A stretch of 64,000 nucleotides of DNA from Bacteroidota bacterium (GCA_006226425.1 SBGX01000010.1:1-64000), one strand, 5' to 3'. Counted from the first letter of the stretch, positions 52,323 to 61,378 are shown. Made by a program: numbers and translations. The notes: generated from the letters alone by a model not told the origin.

Positions 52323-54457
52323 AACAACTGACACAGCAGCTTAAATCCGGTAAAATGGAAATTCTGGAAGTCCCGTTTCCAGTGCTTCGCCCAAATGAAA
52401 TTTTGGTTCGGAATCACTATTCGCTGATCAGCTCGGGAACAGAATCCAAAACAGTCAGTGATGCCCGAAAAGGCTATGTCGCCAAAGCCAGAAACCGAAA
52501 AAAAGAAGTCCAGCAGGTGATTGACATGATCAAGAATCAGGGATTTTCCAATACCTACCAATTCGTCATGAACAAATTGGACGCTCCCTCTTCCCTGGGT
52601 TACAGCTGCGCAGGAGAAGTGATTGCTGCTGGAGATCAGGTACATGAATTTAAGGTTGGTGACCTGGTGGCCTGCGGTGGAAACTCTGCCAATCATGCCG
52701 ATGTTGTATCCGTTCCGGTCAATCTAGCTGTCAGGTGCCCTGATATCTCAATGAAAGAAGCTGCCTTCACTACACTGGGGGCTATTGCCCTCCAGGGAAT
52801 CCGGCAGGCCGAATTGAACCTCGGAGAACGTTGCCTCATTATTGGGATGGGGCTTGTCGGACAGCTCAGTGCCAAAGTTTTACAGGCTTCTGCCATCCAA
52901 TGTGCCTGCATTGACATTTCAGAAGAGGCCATCAAACATTCCAAAGCTGCGGGAATTCAAAACGTCTTCAACAGACATCAGGACGGTTTGGAGGAAATCC
53001 TCATGGAGCAAACAGGACAAATTGGTTTTGACAGCATTCTGATTACCGCCGGGAGCAGCTCACTAGATCCGGTTGAACTGGCCGGACAACTGGCTAGAGT
53101 CAAGGCAAAAGTGGTCATTGTTGGAGCCGTCCCCACTGGTTTTGATCGCAAAAATTATTACCAGAAAGAATTGGACCTACGTATGTCTAAATCTTATGGC
53201 CCTGGTCGGGGTGACCGAAACTATGAAGAAAAAGGCCAGGATTATCCGGTCGGTTTTGTACGTTGGACCGAAAACAGAAATATGCAAGCCTTTGTCGAAT
53301 TGATTCGACAGAAAAAAATAGAACTTCAATCCCTCATTTCCCACTGTTTCCCGCTGGAGGATGCAACCCAGGCTTATGACCTGATCCTGTCCAAAAATGG
53401 AAATGCCAATGCCATTTTAATCGAGTATGAAAAAGACAAAGAGCTGGTAAAACAGGTCGAGTTGTCCTCAAACCCGGCACCCGAAAAGGGAAATGTCGGC
53501 CTGATTGGAGCGGGAAAATTTGCCCAGGGAACACTCCTACCAGCTATGAAAGGTTTGTTTTCCTTCAAGACGCTCGTCAACTCAAAAGGCAATGTATCCA
53601 GATACGTAGGCGAAAAATATGCTTTCAAGCACATCTCCAACCAGGAAGAAGATCTTTTTAATGACCCTGGGATTGATACCGTATTCATTTGTACGCGACA
53701 CGATAGCCATGCTCGTTTGGTCATTGAAGCCATCAAATCTGGAAAGCACATTTTTGTGGAGAAACCTTTGGCCATCCGTGAAACAGAACTCGAAGAAATT
53801 CGATTGGCATATCGGGAAGCTGTTGAGCAAGGTTATTCCAAACAAGTGATCGTTGGCTTCAACCGACGCTTTGCTCCCGCTATTCAGGAACTCAAAAAAC
53901 AGTTGACGGACGCTCAAAGGAAAAGCATTCTTATCCGGGTAAACGCAGGCAAACTTGCGCCAGATCATTGGGTGAACGATCCCGAAGTTGGTGGTGGAAG
54001 AATCATCGGTGAATGTTGCCACTTTGTGGATTTGGCCATGCATATTGCTGGTTCCCGAATTAAAAGTGTGCATGCCCATGCCCTGGATAGCGATGAATAT
54101 ACCGAAAACACGGTTCAGATCAATTTACATTTTGAAAACGGTAGTATGGCTTCCATTGCCTATTTTTCAAACGGAAGCAAATTACTGAGTAAAGAGTTCA
54201 TCGAAGTTTTTAGTGCTGGTAACTCCTACCAAATCGATGATTTCAAAACATTGCATCGCTATGGGAAATCACATAAAAAGACGAAATATAGGACGCAAGA
54301 TAAAGGACATTTGAATGAGATGAAGCGCTTCTCAGAGGCCCTCAAAAAAGGGGAAAAGGAGGTGATCCCATTTCAGGAAAGTCTACACGTTACCCAGGTG
54401 TGTTTCGACATCCTCCGAAGCATTCGGGAGAGCAGGCAAATTGAGGTTTTGTCATGA
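52319..54457 (+). CDS. bi-domain oxidoreductase (zinc-type dehydrogenase + Gfo/Idh/MocA)
   Basis: A 712-residue fusion. Residues about 1-370 form a medium-chain dehydrogenase-like domain (GYSCAGEVIAAGDQVHEFKVGD, LIIGMGLVGQLSAKVLQ) and residues about 385-712 a Gfo/Idh/MocA domain (NVGLIGAGKFAQGTLLPAM, VFICTRHDSHARL, HIFVEKPLAI, GGGRIIGECCHFVDLAM). Such fused proteins occur in polysaccharide loci and probably oxidise or isomerise a sugar nucleotide, but the reaction is not known to me. It overlaps both neighbours by 4 bases. Confidence 0.85.
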   Translation: MKQLTQQLKSGKMEILEVPFPVLRPNEILVRNHYSLISSGTESKTVSDARKGYVAKARNRKKEVQQVIDMIKNQGFSNTYQFVMNKLDAPSSLGYSCAGEVIAAGDQVHEFKVGDLVACGGNSANHADVVSVPVNLAVRCPDISMKEAAFTTLGAIALQGIRQAELNLGERCLIIGMGLVGQLSAKVLQASAIQCACIDISEEAIKHSKAAGIQNVFNRHQDGLEEILMEQTGQIGFDSILITAGSSSLDPVELAGQLARVKAKVVIVGAVPTGFDRKNYYQKELDLRMSKSYGPGRGDRNYEEKGQDYPVGFVRWTENRNMQAFVELIRQKKIELQSLISHCFPLEDATQAYDLILSKNGNANAILIEYEKDKELVKQVELSSNPAPEKGNVGLIGAGKFAQGTLLPAMKGLFSFKTLVNSKGNVSRYVGEKYAFKHISNQEEDLFNDPGIDTVFICTRHDSHARLVIEAIKSGKHIFVEKPLAIRETELEEIRLAYREAVEQGYSKQVIVGFNRRFAPAIQELKKQLTDAQRKSILIRVNAGKLAPDHWVNDPEVGGGRIIGECCHFVDLAMHIAGSRIKSVHAHALDSDEYTENTVQINLHFENGSMASIAYFSNGSKLLSKEFIEVFSAGNSYQIDDFKTLHRYGKSHKKTKYRTQDKGHLNEMKRFSEALKKGEKEVIPFQESLHVTQVCFDILRSIRESRQIEVLS

Positions 54458-55614
54458 AACATGAAGAACTGAAGGAGGCGATCAAAGCTTTACAAAAACA
54501 CATTGAATCTTCTGAATATAGGGGCTTTGATCCCTATGACGGATTGGAATCTCCGATTTTTCAATGGCCCATTTTTCGATCCTGGAAGTCCTTTCGTTTT
54601 TATGCGCAACAATTAGTTAAGCGAAGTTCAATCAATTTGCGCCCATTATTGGGAATCAAACCCGGCCTTAATCCAGTAACCTTGGGCTTATGCCTCCAAT
54701 CTTACAGTTACCTGGCACTTGCCGATCCCTCCGAGAAGGAAACATACCTCCAACATGCAGAAGCGATGATCGATCAGCTTTCAAAGCTCCGATCCGAGGG
54801 GTACAACGGACTCTGTTGGGGCTACAATTTTGATTGGGAAGCAAGATATGCAAGCATTCCAGCTTTTGCACCCACCATCGTAGCGACTGGAATCATCACC
54901 AACGCCCTCTACGAGAACTGGTCGCTCCACGGAAATGAACGAAGCAAAGAAATGCTTCTTCAGAGTAGAGCATTTGTCCTGGAAGATTTAAATCGAAGTC
55001 AAAGCCCAAACGGAATTTGCTTCTCCTATTCGCCGCTTGATCAGCAACTGGTGCTCAATGCCTCCATGAAAGCAGCCCGTTTACTCGCCCAATGTTACTC
55101 AATTGCCCCTGACCGGGAAGACCGAAAAGTAGCTTTGGACACCGTCAACTACGTACTAAGTCAGCAAGCGGAAGACGGATCATTCCCCTATTCCGACAAA
55201 CGATCAAAAATTGATCATTATCACACCGCCTACGTCATCGATTGTTTACATTCGTGTCAAACACTCCTCCAGGAAGCGTCTATTTTTCCTTCCCTGGAAA
55301 AAGCCTATGCGTTCTACAAAAATGACCTAATCACCGACCAGGGGCACCCCAAATTCTATTCGGATGCAGAGTTTCCACTGGATTGTACGGCTGCAGGACA
55401 GGGCATACTCAGTCTCTGTCGTTTTCAGGATCTTGAAATAGCCTCTGAAATGGCCAGTTATACGATTCAGGAAATGCAATCACCAAAGGGATCCTTCTAT
55501 TTTAGAAAATATCCTCCAAAAACGAATAAAAGCTCGTTCATGAGATGGTCTGATGCCTGGATGTTTGCTGGACTAAGCTCATTGTTATTTCATCAGCAAA
55601 ACCGGAAAGCATGA
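54454..55614 (+). CDS. alpha-helical toroid-like protein in polysaccharide locus
   Basis: A 386-residue protein rich in paired helices with aromatic residues, like an alpha/alpha toroid. Motif-like parts are GYNGLCWGYNFDWEARYASIP, FAPTIVATGIITNALY, VNYVLSQQAEDGSFPYSD, KIDHYHTAYVIDCL and MRWSDAWMFAGLSSLL. The layout resembles the helix-rich prenyltransferase or glycan-processing folds found in polysaccharide operons (VpsJ-like). It lacks a signal peptide. A role in epimerising or processing a lipid-linked glycan is possible, but no catalytic residues could be assigned. Confidence 0.65.
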   Translation: MKHEELKEAIKALQKHIESSEYRGFDPYDGLESPIFQWPIFRSWKSFRFYAQQLVKRSSINLRPLLGIKPGLNPVTLGLCLQSYSYLALADPSEKETYLQHAEAMIDQLSKLRSEGYNGLCWGYNFDWEARYASIPAFAPTIVATGIITNALYENWSLHGNERSKEMLLQSRAFVLEDLNRSQSPNGICFSYSPLDQQLVLNASMKAARLLAQCYSIAPDREDRKVALDTVNYVLSQQAEDGSFPYSDKRSKIDHYHTAYVIDCLHSCQTLLQEASIFPSLEKAYAFYKNDLITDQGHPKFYSDAEFPLDCTAAGQGILSLCRFQDLEIASEMASYTIQEMQSPKGSFYFRKYPPKTNKSSFMRWSDAWMFAGLSSLLFHQQNRKA

Positions 55615-56690
55615 CCATTTTATTCCACCTGGGGCATCCGGCACACTTCCATCTGTTTAAGTTTTCGATCCGAGAATTGAAAGCATCCGGACACCACGTT
55701 CTAATTGCTATCAAAAAAAAGGACGTACTTGAAGAATTGCTGCAAGATTCCGGGCTGGACTACGTCAATATTCTCCCGGAAGGGAAGAAGCAAAGCAAAT
55801 GGGACCTGATCCGATCTCAGTGGAAACAGATTCGGGCCATTCATCGCCTGGTCAAAAAGGAAAAAGTGGATCTCCTCTGCGGGACCTCCGCGGCTATTTC
55901 TCTAGTTGGAAAATGGAATGGGATCACCAGCTACAATTTCAATGAAGACGATGCGGAAGTCGTTCCAATGTATGCCCGACTCGCCTATCCCTGGGCCACA
56001 CTGATTTTTGCCCCCAAATGTTGCTCTGTCGGAAAGTGGCAGCAGAAAAAAATAGCCTACCCTTCCTACCATGAACTAGCTTATTTGCATCCTGATCATT
56101 TCACTCCGGACTCAAAAATTTGGGAACAATACTTTGCCCAGAACGAATCTGTTTTCCTCATTCGTTTTGCGCAACTTACTGCACATCATGACAGCGGAAT
56201 CAAAGGAATAAATCTGGAACTTGCCCTAAAAATCATCGAAAAACTGGAACAGCATGGCACGATCTGCATCAACAGTGAAAAGGAACTTCCGCCTGAACTC
56301 GAGAAGTACCAGCTTCACATAAAAGCTTCGGAGATGCATCACATTCAAGCCAACTGCCGATTGTTTATCGGAGATAGTCAAACCATGTCTGCAGAATGCG
56401 CTGTCCTTGGAGTTCCATTCATCCGAATTAACGATTTTGCTGGACGCCTCTCCTACCTCGAAGAATTGGAAAACCATTTTGGACTTGGTAAAAGCTTTCT
56501 ACCTCAAGAAAAGGAGCAAATTCTGGAGACGCTCGACCATTGGTTAAATGCAAAGAATCTTCATTCCCAATGGCAGGAGAAAAAAGTACAAATGTTAACT
56601 CAACGTATTAATTTGTCCGACTACATCACCAGACAATTACTTCGCGCTCCCAAAGAGCTTCTAGAAGAGTCAGGAAAGGCCCGCCAATGA
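55611..56690 (+). CDS. DUF354-type GT-B protein
   Basis: A 359-residue protein with the DUF354 signature: ILFHLGHPAHFHLFKFSIREL at the start, LLCGTSAAISLVGKWNGI, YNFNEDDAEVV, and a C-terminal LFIGDSQTMSAECAVLGVPFIRIND nucleotide-sugar-binding-like stretch. The family has the fold of UDP-GlcNAc 2-epimerase and GT-B enzymes and usually lies in glycan loci, with activity unproven. It overlaps the toroid gene by 4 bases. The 45 bases to the next gene are the largest gap in this part of the operon. Confidence 0.8.
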   Translation: MTILFHLGHPAHFHLFKFSIRELKASGHHVLIAIKKKDVLEELLQDSGLDYVNILPEGKKQSKWDLIRSQWKQIRAIHRLVKKEKVDLLCGTSAAISLVGKWNGITSYNFNEDDAEVVPMYARLAYPWATLIFAPKCCSVGKWQQKKIAYPSYHELAYLHPDHFTPDSKIWEQYFAQNESVFLIRFAQLTAHHDSGIKGINLELALKIIEKLEQHGTICINSEKELPPELEKYQLHIKASEMHHIQANCRLFIGDSQTMSAECAVLGVPFIRINDFAGRLSYLEELENHFGLGKSFLPQEKEQILETLDHWLNAKNLHSQWQEKKVQMLTQRINLSDYITRQLLRAPKELLEESGKARQ

Positions 56691-56735
56691 AACAAAATGA
56701 GTAAATTGCCGTACCAAATAGCTTAAACGAGCATC

Positions 56736-57527
56736 ATGCGAAGAAAAAGTAAGCTCTTCCATACCACGATTTTGATTGTTGTCCTTGGCATTTTACTGCC
56801 GGCATGTAAGACTCGTGAAAAGCTCGTCTATTTTCAACATGGCGATCTTCCGGACAGCACGGAACAGAAGATTCCCTTTGAATTTCGATACAAACCGAAT
56901 GACATTGTTTCTATCAACATATCAAGCTCTAACCCAGAACTCGTTAAACCATTTAATGCAAACCTGCTACCTAGTAATTATCCGGACGGGTATACGAGTG
57001 GGAATGCTTCGCGAGACGGATACCTGATTGACGAGCAGGGAGAAATTCAATTTCCGGTCATCGGAAGCATTAAGATTGGTGGACTCAGTCGAACTGAAGC
57101 GATTGAAGTCATGACCAAAAAGCTCAAAGAATACGTGGATGATCCCATTGTTAATATGCGGGTCACCAACTTCAAAGTGACCATTCTGGGAAGTGTCAAC
57201 CAACCCGGAACTTTCAACATTCCAAATGAGCGAATTTCCTTATTGGAAGCATTGGGATTAGCGAAAGACACCAAGATCACTGGGATTCGGAAAAATGTAT
57301 TGATTATTCGGGACGAAGATGGCCAGAAAAAAGAGTATCGGATCGATTTGACCTCCCGGGAATTCTACAAATCTCAGGTATACTACCTGGAACAAAATGA
57401 TGTCGTTTATGTGGAACCGAATAAGAAAGAACGCTTCGGTTCAACAGTATTCAAATCATCTACCGGAATTTTCGTTTCATCGGTAACGGTTGTTCTAACT
57501 GCCCTAAACATCATACTGAACCAGTGA
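56736..57527 (+). CDS. Wza-like polysaccharide export lipoprotein
   Basis: A 263-residue outer-membrane export protein. The signal peptide has a lipobox at LPACK (Cys23). A Poly_export domain follows (YKPNDIVSINISS ... YLIDEQGEIQFPVIGSIKIGGLSRTEAIEVM) and an SLBB domain (KVTILGSVNQPGTFNIPNE). A C-terminal hydrophobic stretch (SSVTVVLTALNIIL) may span a membrane. It should form the outer channel that works with the Wzc-type kinase directly downstream. It overlaps that gene by 4 bases. Confidence 0.9.
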   Translation: MRRKSKLFHTTILIVVLGILLPACKTREKLVYFQHGDLPDSTEQKIPFEFRYKPNDIVSINISSSNPELVKPFNANLLPSNYPDGYTSGNASRDGYLIDEQGEIQFPVIGSIKIGGLSRTEAIEVMTKKLKEYVDDPIVNMRVTNFKVTILGSVNQPGTFNIPNERISLLEALGLAKDTKITGIRKNVLIIRDEDGQKKEYRIDLTSREFYKSQVYYLEQNDVVYVEPNKKERFGSTVFKSSTGIFVSSVTVVLTALNIILNQ

Positions 57528-59881
57528 GTGTAAGTAGCAAATACAAAATGGAAGGTGGAGAGCACCATGAAAATCAGTCTTTTAGTCTGGAAACCATCCT
57601 GTATTACCTGAAGCGAAGCCATTGGTTCGTCCTGGGGGTTCTTTTTTGCTTTTTGATGGCTCATCTGAAGCTGCGCTACGCCACTCCCCTCTTCCGTTCA
57701 ACGGCCAAAGTATTGTTCAAAACAGATGATAGCGGAGGACTCTTCAATGAGGGGTCGGCATTCCAGGACTTTGGATACGGTTATTACTCTCCGATTGAAA
57801 ATGAAATAGAGACGCTTAAGTCTCGATCACTGATGAAGGAGGTTGTCAAAAACCTCAAATTGAACATCGTATTTTATGATAACAACGGATTGGTTCCAGT
57901 TGAAAAATACAAAGACTCCCCGTTGAAAGTCACTTTTTTGCAGGGAGATTCTAGCGTTTATGAAACGGGGGCTCGTTTTGAAATCAAAATACTCTCCGAC
58001 AATCATTTTTTGATCGAGAACGAAAAGGACAAGTTTCAATTCGAAGGTGCTTTTGGAAAGCCTTTCCAAACCAAAATTGGTGAACTGATCCTGACTCCAT
58101 CTGGAAATCAGGTAAAAATCAAAAGTGGTCGCAAGTACATTCTCTATGTCTATTTACTTGAAGATATTGTGGATCAATATGCAGGATCAATCCAGGTGAT
58201 CCGGGCCAACGAGATGTCCAACGTCCTCGAAATCGGATTAATTGACAATTCAATCGACAAAGCTACCGACATCGTGAACCAGGTGATCGCCCAACATCAG
58301 CAAGAGGCCATTGATGACCACAACCAGGTCGCCAAAAATTCAATTCGCTTCATCAATGACCGGATCGGAATCATTTCCAAAGAGCTTGCCGACGTGGAGG
58401 GGGATGCCCAGGCATTTAAGACTGCTGAAAAAATTGTGGATGTCGGGTCCGAAGCGACCATTTTCATGGAAACGCAGCAGGAAATCGAAAAAGAGATTGT
58501 TGAAAATCAAATCCAGGTTAAATTAGCCGAATACGTCAACGAATACATTTCGGACAATCAGGACCCCACGGAATTGCTCCCAACGAATCTGGGACTTTCA
58601 GACCTTTCCATTATCAATGGTATAGAAACATACAACAACCTTGTATTGGAACGCAACCGAATTTTAGAACACTCCAATCCCAAAAATCCGGTAGCGATCA
58701 ATCTCGAATCCAAAATCCTGAACCTACAGAAAAACCTGGTCGAGAGTTTGCGAAAATATGAAACGACCCTCAAGGTCCGTGGAAAACAACTCGCACTTCA
58801 GAACGAAAAGCTGAACAAGCGAATTCAATCTGTTCCCAAACAGGAAAAATTGTTGCGCGAGATTCAGCGACAACAGCAAATCAAGGAATCTCTATACCTC
58901 TACCTGCTTCAAAAAAGGGAGGAAACGGCCATTACGCTTTCATTGACGGTTGCGAACAGCCGGGTCATCGACGAAGCTCACTCGAACGGAAATGTCGTGA
59001 GTCCGAATAGAAAGAACACCTATCTGATCGCTTTGATCCTGGGAATGGTCATCCCTTTTGTGATCCTGTTTGTCATTCGTAGAATGAACAATAAAATTCA
59101 GAACCGGGAAGAAATCGAAAGCCGCGGATTAAAAACCTTGTGTGAAATTCCTCAGAGCAAGACCAAAGGTGGAAATACCGTGTTCGACTCCAAAGAAAAT
59201 TCTGCCCTGGCCGAATCATTCCGTCTGCTGCGGACCAATTTGGACTTCATTTTGAAGATCAACGAATCAAAATGTAAGGTAGTCGTGGTTACTTCTACCA
59301 TCCCCGGAGAAGGAAAATCTTTTGTCTCACTGAATTTAGCCAAGTCCCTGGCGATTATCGGAAAACGAGTATTGGTACTGGGAATGGATTTGCGATCACC
59401 AACTTTGAATAAATACCTGGGTGTTCCTAACCAAATTGGTGTTTCCAATTTCATTGTCGATGCGGACATCACTATTGATCAAATTACAATGCCCCATCCG
59501 GAGGATCAGGAATTTGATCTCATTTGCTCAGGGGATATTCCTCCAAACCCTGCTGAATTGCTCTTACACCATCGCGTTAATCAGCTTTTCCAGCATGCCC
59601 AGGAACGCTACGACTATATTGTTGTGGACACTCCACCAGTTGGGGTCATTTCAGACACTTTACTATTGACAGGACATGCCGATATGTTCCTTTACATTGT
59701 TCGGGAGCGTTTCACACCGAAAAAGTATCTCAAACAGATCATTCAACTGAAGGAACAAAAGCGTTTGCCAAATGTTCAACTTGTACTCAACTGTGCTCAT
59801 GAAAAATCAGCATACGGGTACAATTATTACGGAAAGCCAGCAAAGAAAAAAGGAATTTCAAAAAAAGGTGAACGATCCTAG
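57524..59881 (+). CDS. Wzc-like tyrosine autokinase / chain-length regulator
   Basis: A 785-residue bacterial tyrosine kinase. A membrane segment near residue 35 (FVLGVLFCFLMAHL) starts a periplasmic Wzz/GNVR region with coiled coils, closed by a second segment (LIALILGMVIPFVILFVI, about 500). The cytoplasmic kinase follows: Walker A TIPGEGKSFVSLN, Walker A' VLVLGMDLRSPTL and Walker B YIVVDTPPVGV. The C-terminus has a Tyr cluster (AYGYNYYG) for autophosphorylation. It starts with GTG overlapping the wza stop (GTGA), or at ATG 57548. It controls polymer length and export. The 3' end overlaps the HprK-like gene. Confidence 0.9.
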   Translation: MSVSSKYKMEGGEHHENQSFSLETILYYLKRSHWFVLGVLFCFLMAHLKLRYATPLFRSTAKVLFKTDDSGGLFNEGSAFQDFGYGYYSPIENEIETLKSRSLMKEVVKNLKLNIVFYDNNGLVPVEKYKDSPLKVTFLQGDSSVYETGARFEIKILSDNHFLIENEKDKFQFEGAFGKPFQTKIGELILTPSGNQVKIKSGRKYILYVYLLEDIVDQYAGSIQVIRANEMSNVLEIGLIDNSIDKATDIVNQVIAQHQQEAIDDHNQVAKNSIRFINDRIGIISKELADVEGDAQAFKTAEKIVDVGSEATIFMETQQEIEKEIVENQIQVKLAEYVNEYISDNQDPTELLPTNLGLSDLSIINGIETYNNLVLERNRILEHSNPKNPVAINLESKILNLQKNLVESLRKYETTLKVRGKQLALQNEKLNKRIQSVPKQEKLLREIQRQQQIKESLYLYLLQKREETAITLSLTVANSRVIDEAHSNGNVVSPNRKNTYLIALILGMVIPFVILFVIRRMNNKIQNREEIESRGLKTLCEIPQSKTKGGNTVFDSKENSALAESFRLLRTNLDFILKINESKCKVVVVTSTIPGEGKSFVSLNLAKSLAIIGKRVLVLGMDLRSPTLNKYLGVPNQIGVSNFIVDADITIDQITMPHPEDQEFDLICSGDIPPNPAELLLHHRVNQLFQHAQERYDYIVVDTPPVGVISDTLLLTGHADMFLYIVRERFTPKKYLKQIIQLKEQKRLPNVQLVLNCAHEKSAYGYNYYGKPAKKKGISKKGERS

Positions 59882-60722
59882 GCACTTGTCAGACAACGAT
59901 TTTTCCATCCCGATTCAGGACGTAAAGATTAGCGTCAAGTCTTTTGAGTCCCCTGTTCTTCCTCCACTTGATGAAGAAACTTCATTGAATGAAACACACT
60001 TTTTATTACGAGTTCCTCAAGTAGCGAACTATTTGGTCAAAGAAGGACGAGAAATTTTCATTGAACCGGCGGAAGGTGCCGAACAAGATTTGATTCGTTT
60101 GTATCTGAATGGATCGGTATTGGGTGCCCTACTTATTCAACGCAACATCCTATGTTTTCACGCAAGCGCCTTTGAATACCATCAACAAGCTGTCCTGATC
60201 TGTGGTGAATCCGAAAGTGGCAAATCATCACTGGCTTTGGCCATGCACCTGAATGGAATGAAACTAATCAACGATGATATTTGTCCCATCAATCATCCAG
60301 ACTTCAATGTCCTGCCACTTGAAACTCCTTCCAAACTGTGGGCTGATAGTCTACAGGAACTTCAACAAGAAAAGTTAAAAGGTCCGGCCATTCATTCGGG
60401 AGAAAACAAGTTTTTCGTAGACATCAAGCATAAGCAGCACGAAAATCTACCGGTAAGAGGGATCATCATTCTGGAAAACGACGCTGTCAATGATTTTGAG
60501 ATCGAAGCATTGCAGGGAATGGAAAAATTTACGGCTCTGAGAAGTCATTTGTATCGAGGGAATTACCTGGCTCAAATGCCAAAAACAGAAAGCTTATTTC
60601 ATCAACGGCTCAGTTTATTGGCCAGTAGAATTCCTGTATTTAGATTCAATCGCCCCTATTCAGCAAACATTGAAACGAGCCAGGCAAGGCTTTTAAGTGT
60701 ACTGGAAAAGTACTACCTTTGA
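59868..60722 (+). CDS. HPr-kinase-like lasso-peptide tailoring kinase
   Basis: A P-loop protein related to the HPr kinase fold. With a GTG start at 59868 it has 284 residues; the open frame extends to an ATG at 59799, which would overlap wzc by 83 bases. The Walker A motif CGESESGKSSLALAMH is near residue 113, followed by KLINDDICPI (HPr-kinase-like LxxDD). In paeninodin-type lasso clusters such kinases phosphorylate the C-terminal Ser of the precursor, and the precursor here ends in Ser. The adjacent B2, precursor, C and B1 genes support this role. Activity is inferred. Its stop overlaps the next start. Confidence 0.8.
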   Translation: MNDPRHLSDNDFSIPIQDVKISVKSFESPVLPPLDEETSLNETHFLLRVPQVANYLVKEGREIFIEPAEGAEQDLIRLYLNGSVLGALLIQRNILCFHASAFEYHQQAVLICGESESGKSSLALAMHLNGMKLINDDICPINHPDFNVLPLETPSKLWADSLQELQQEKLKGPAIHSGENKFFVDIKHKQHENLPVRGIIILENDAVNDFEIEALQGMEKFTALRSHLYRGNYLAQMPKTESLFHQRLSLLASRIPVFRFNRPYSANIETSQARLLSVLEKYYL

Positions 60723-61153
60723 TTGTGCACCGATTATTGACATCACTGAGGAATTTCATCTTTCGCTGGAGCCTGAGCGAGAAGACACTGTTCCTGGAAG
60801 CAGTCACCACGCAACTCGGTGTCAAATTGTTCCTTTTAATAATTCCTTTTAAAAGCTGTTTGCGCTGGTTCCCCCCAGCCCAGGAAGAAACAAGAAATTC
60901 ATCGCAAGACGAAGTACTGAAGGCTATTCGAAAGGCTGTTCGACGATCAGGAAAGTTGGTCTCCTGGAAAAATCAATGCCTGGTACTAGGCTTCACGGCC
61001 AGGATCATGTTAAAACGTAGGGGAATCCATTCTTCCATCATTTTAGGAGCAAATAAGAACGTGGCTCAATGGAATATGCATGCCTGGGTCGAAAGCAGAG
61101 GAATAGAGATTACACCAATGAACGGAAATTTCCAGGCACTCCATCGTTTTTAA
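60719..61153 (+). CDS. lasso peptide B2 leader peptidase (transglutaminase-like)
   Basis: A 144-residue protein matching the B2 family of lasso-peptide clusters, a cysteine protease with a transglutaminase fold that removes the leader. The catalytic Cys is C87 in NQCLVLGFTARIML, the His is H121 in NMHAWVE, and E125 may replace the third residue. Other family parts are RWFPPAQEE and GIHSSIILGANK. The start is TTG at 60719, which overlaps the kinase stop (TTGA); a GTG at 60725 is an alternative. The precursor gene follows after 65 bases. Confidence 0.88.
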   Translation: MIVHRLLTSLRNFIFRWSLSEKTLFLEAVTTQLGVKLFLLIIPFKSCLRWFPPAQEETRNSSQDEVLKAIRKAVRRSGKLVSWKNQCLVLGFTARIMLKRRGIHSSIILGANKNVAQWNMHAWVESRGIEITPMNGNFQALHRF

Positions 61154-61166
61154 TGCGAACGTTCCA

Positions 61167-61198
61167 TTTGCTATTCTCTCAGAATAATTGTTTCTTTG
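61167..61198 (+). promoter_or_regulatory. possible internal promoter for the lasso precursor gene
   Basis: TTTG (61167-61170), 20 bases, then TTTCTTTG (61191-61198), one mismatch from TAnnTTTG. Transcription would start near 61205, before the ATG at 61219. It sits in the only long gap of the RiPP cluster and would give extra precursor mRNA. Confidence 0.35.
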
Positions 61199-61218
61199 TT
61201 ATGCAAAGCGGAAAGACC

Positions 61219-61359
61219 ATGAAAGAAAAGAAAACCCAACAAAAAAAGAAATGGCACTCCCCGAAAGTACAGGTGATGGACGTACGTTCAAACACGGCTG
61301 ACGGAACCGGAATGGGAGGAGAAACCATTATGATGGGAATGGTCAGTAAAGGTTCCTGA
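61219..61359 (+). CDS. lasso peptide precursor candidate
   Basis: A 46-residue peptide (52 residues if ATG 61201 is used) between the B2 and macrolactam synthetase genes. The basic start is followed by a leader pattern like those bound by PqqD-type B1 proteins: W12, P15, V17 and QVMDV (18-22), similar to the Y-x-P-x-L-x-V-x-D-V pattern of paeninodin-type leaders. T26 could be the conserved Thr near the cleavage site. The core would start at A27 or D28, with E35 as ring acceptor (9- or 8-residue ring), then a Met-rich tail ending in S46, the likely phosphorylation site. CGGAAAG precedes the ATG. No aromatic plug residue is seen. Confidence 0.78.
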   Translation: MKEKKTQQKKKWHSPKVQVMDVRSNTADGTGMGGETIMMGMVSKGS

Positions 61360-61378
61360 CCGCTAAAATCCTTTCACC

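Noticed and set aside
53582-54079. 165-residue minus-strand open frame inside the bi-domain oxidoreductase gene
   Set aside because: It is antisense to strongly conserved Gfo/Idh/MocA sequence and has no own signals.
59799-59867. Upstream ATG start for the HprK-like kinase
   Set aside because: It would overlap wzc by 83 bases. The GTG at 59868 gives a normal short overlap. It cannot be fully excluded.
38218-59881. Exosortase-type polysaccharide locus, suggested by asparagine synthases and Wza/Wzc
   Set aside because: No exosortase or sorting-tail protein gene was found, and no initiating sugar-phosphate transferase is in the window.
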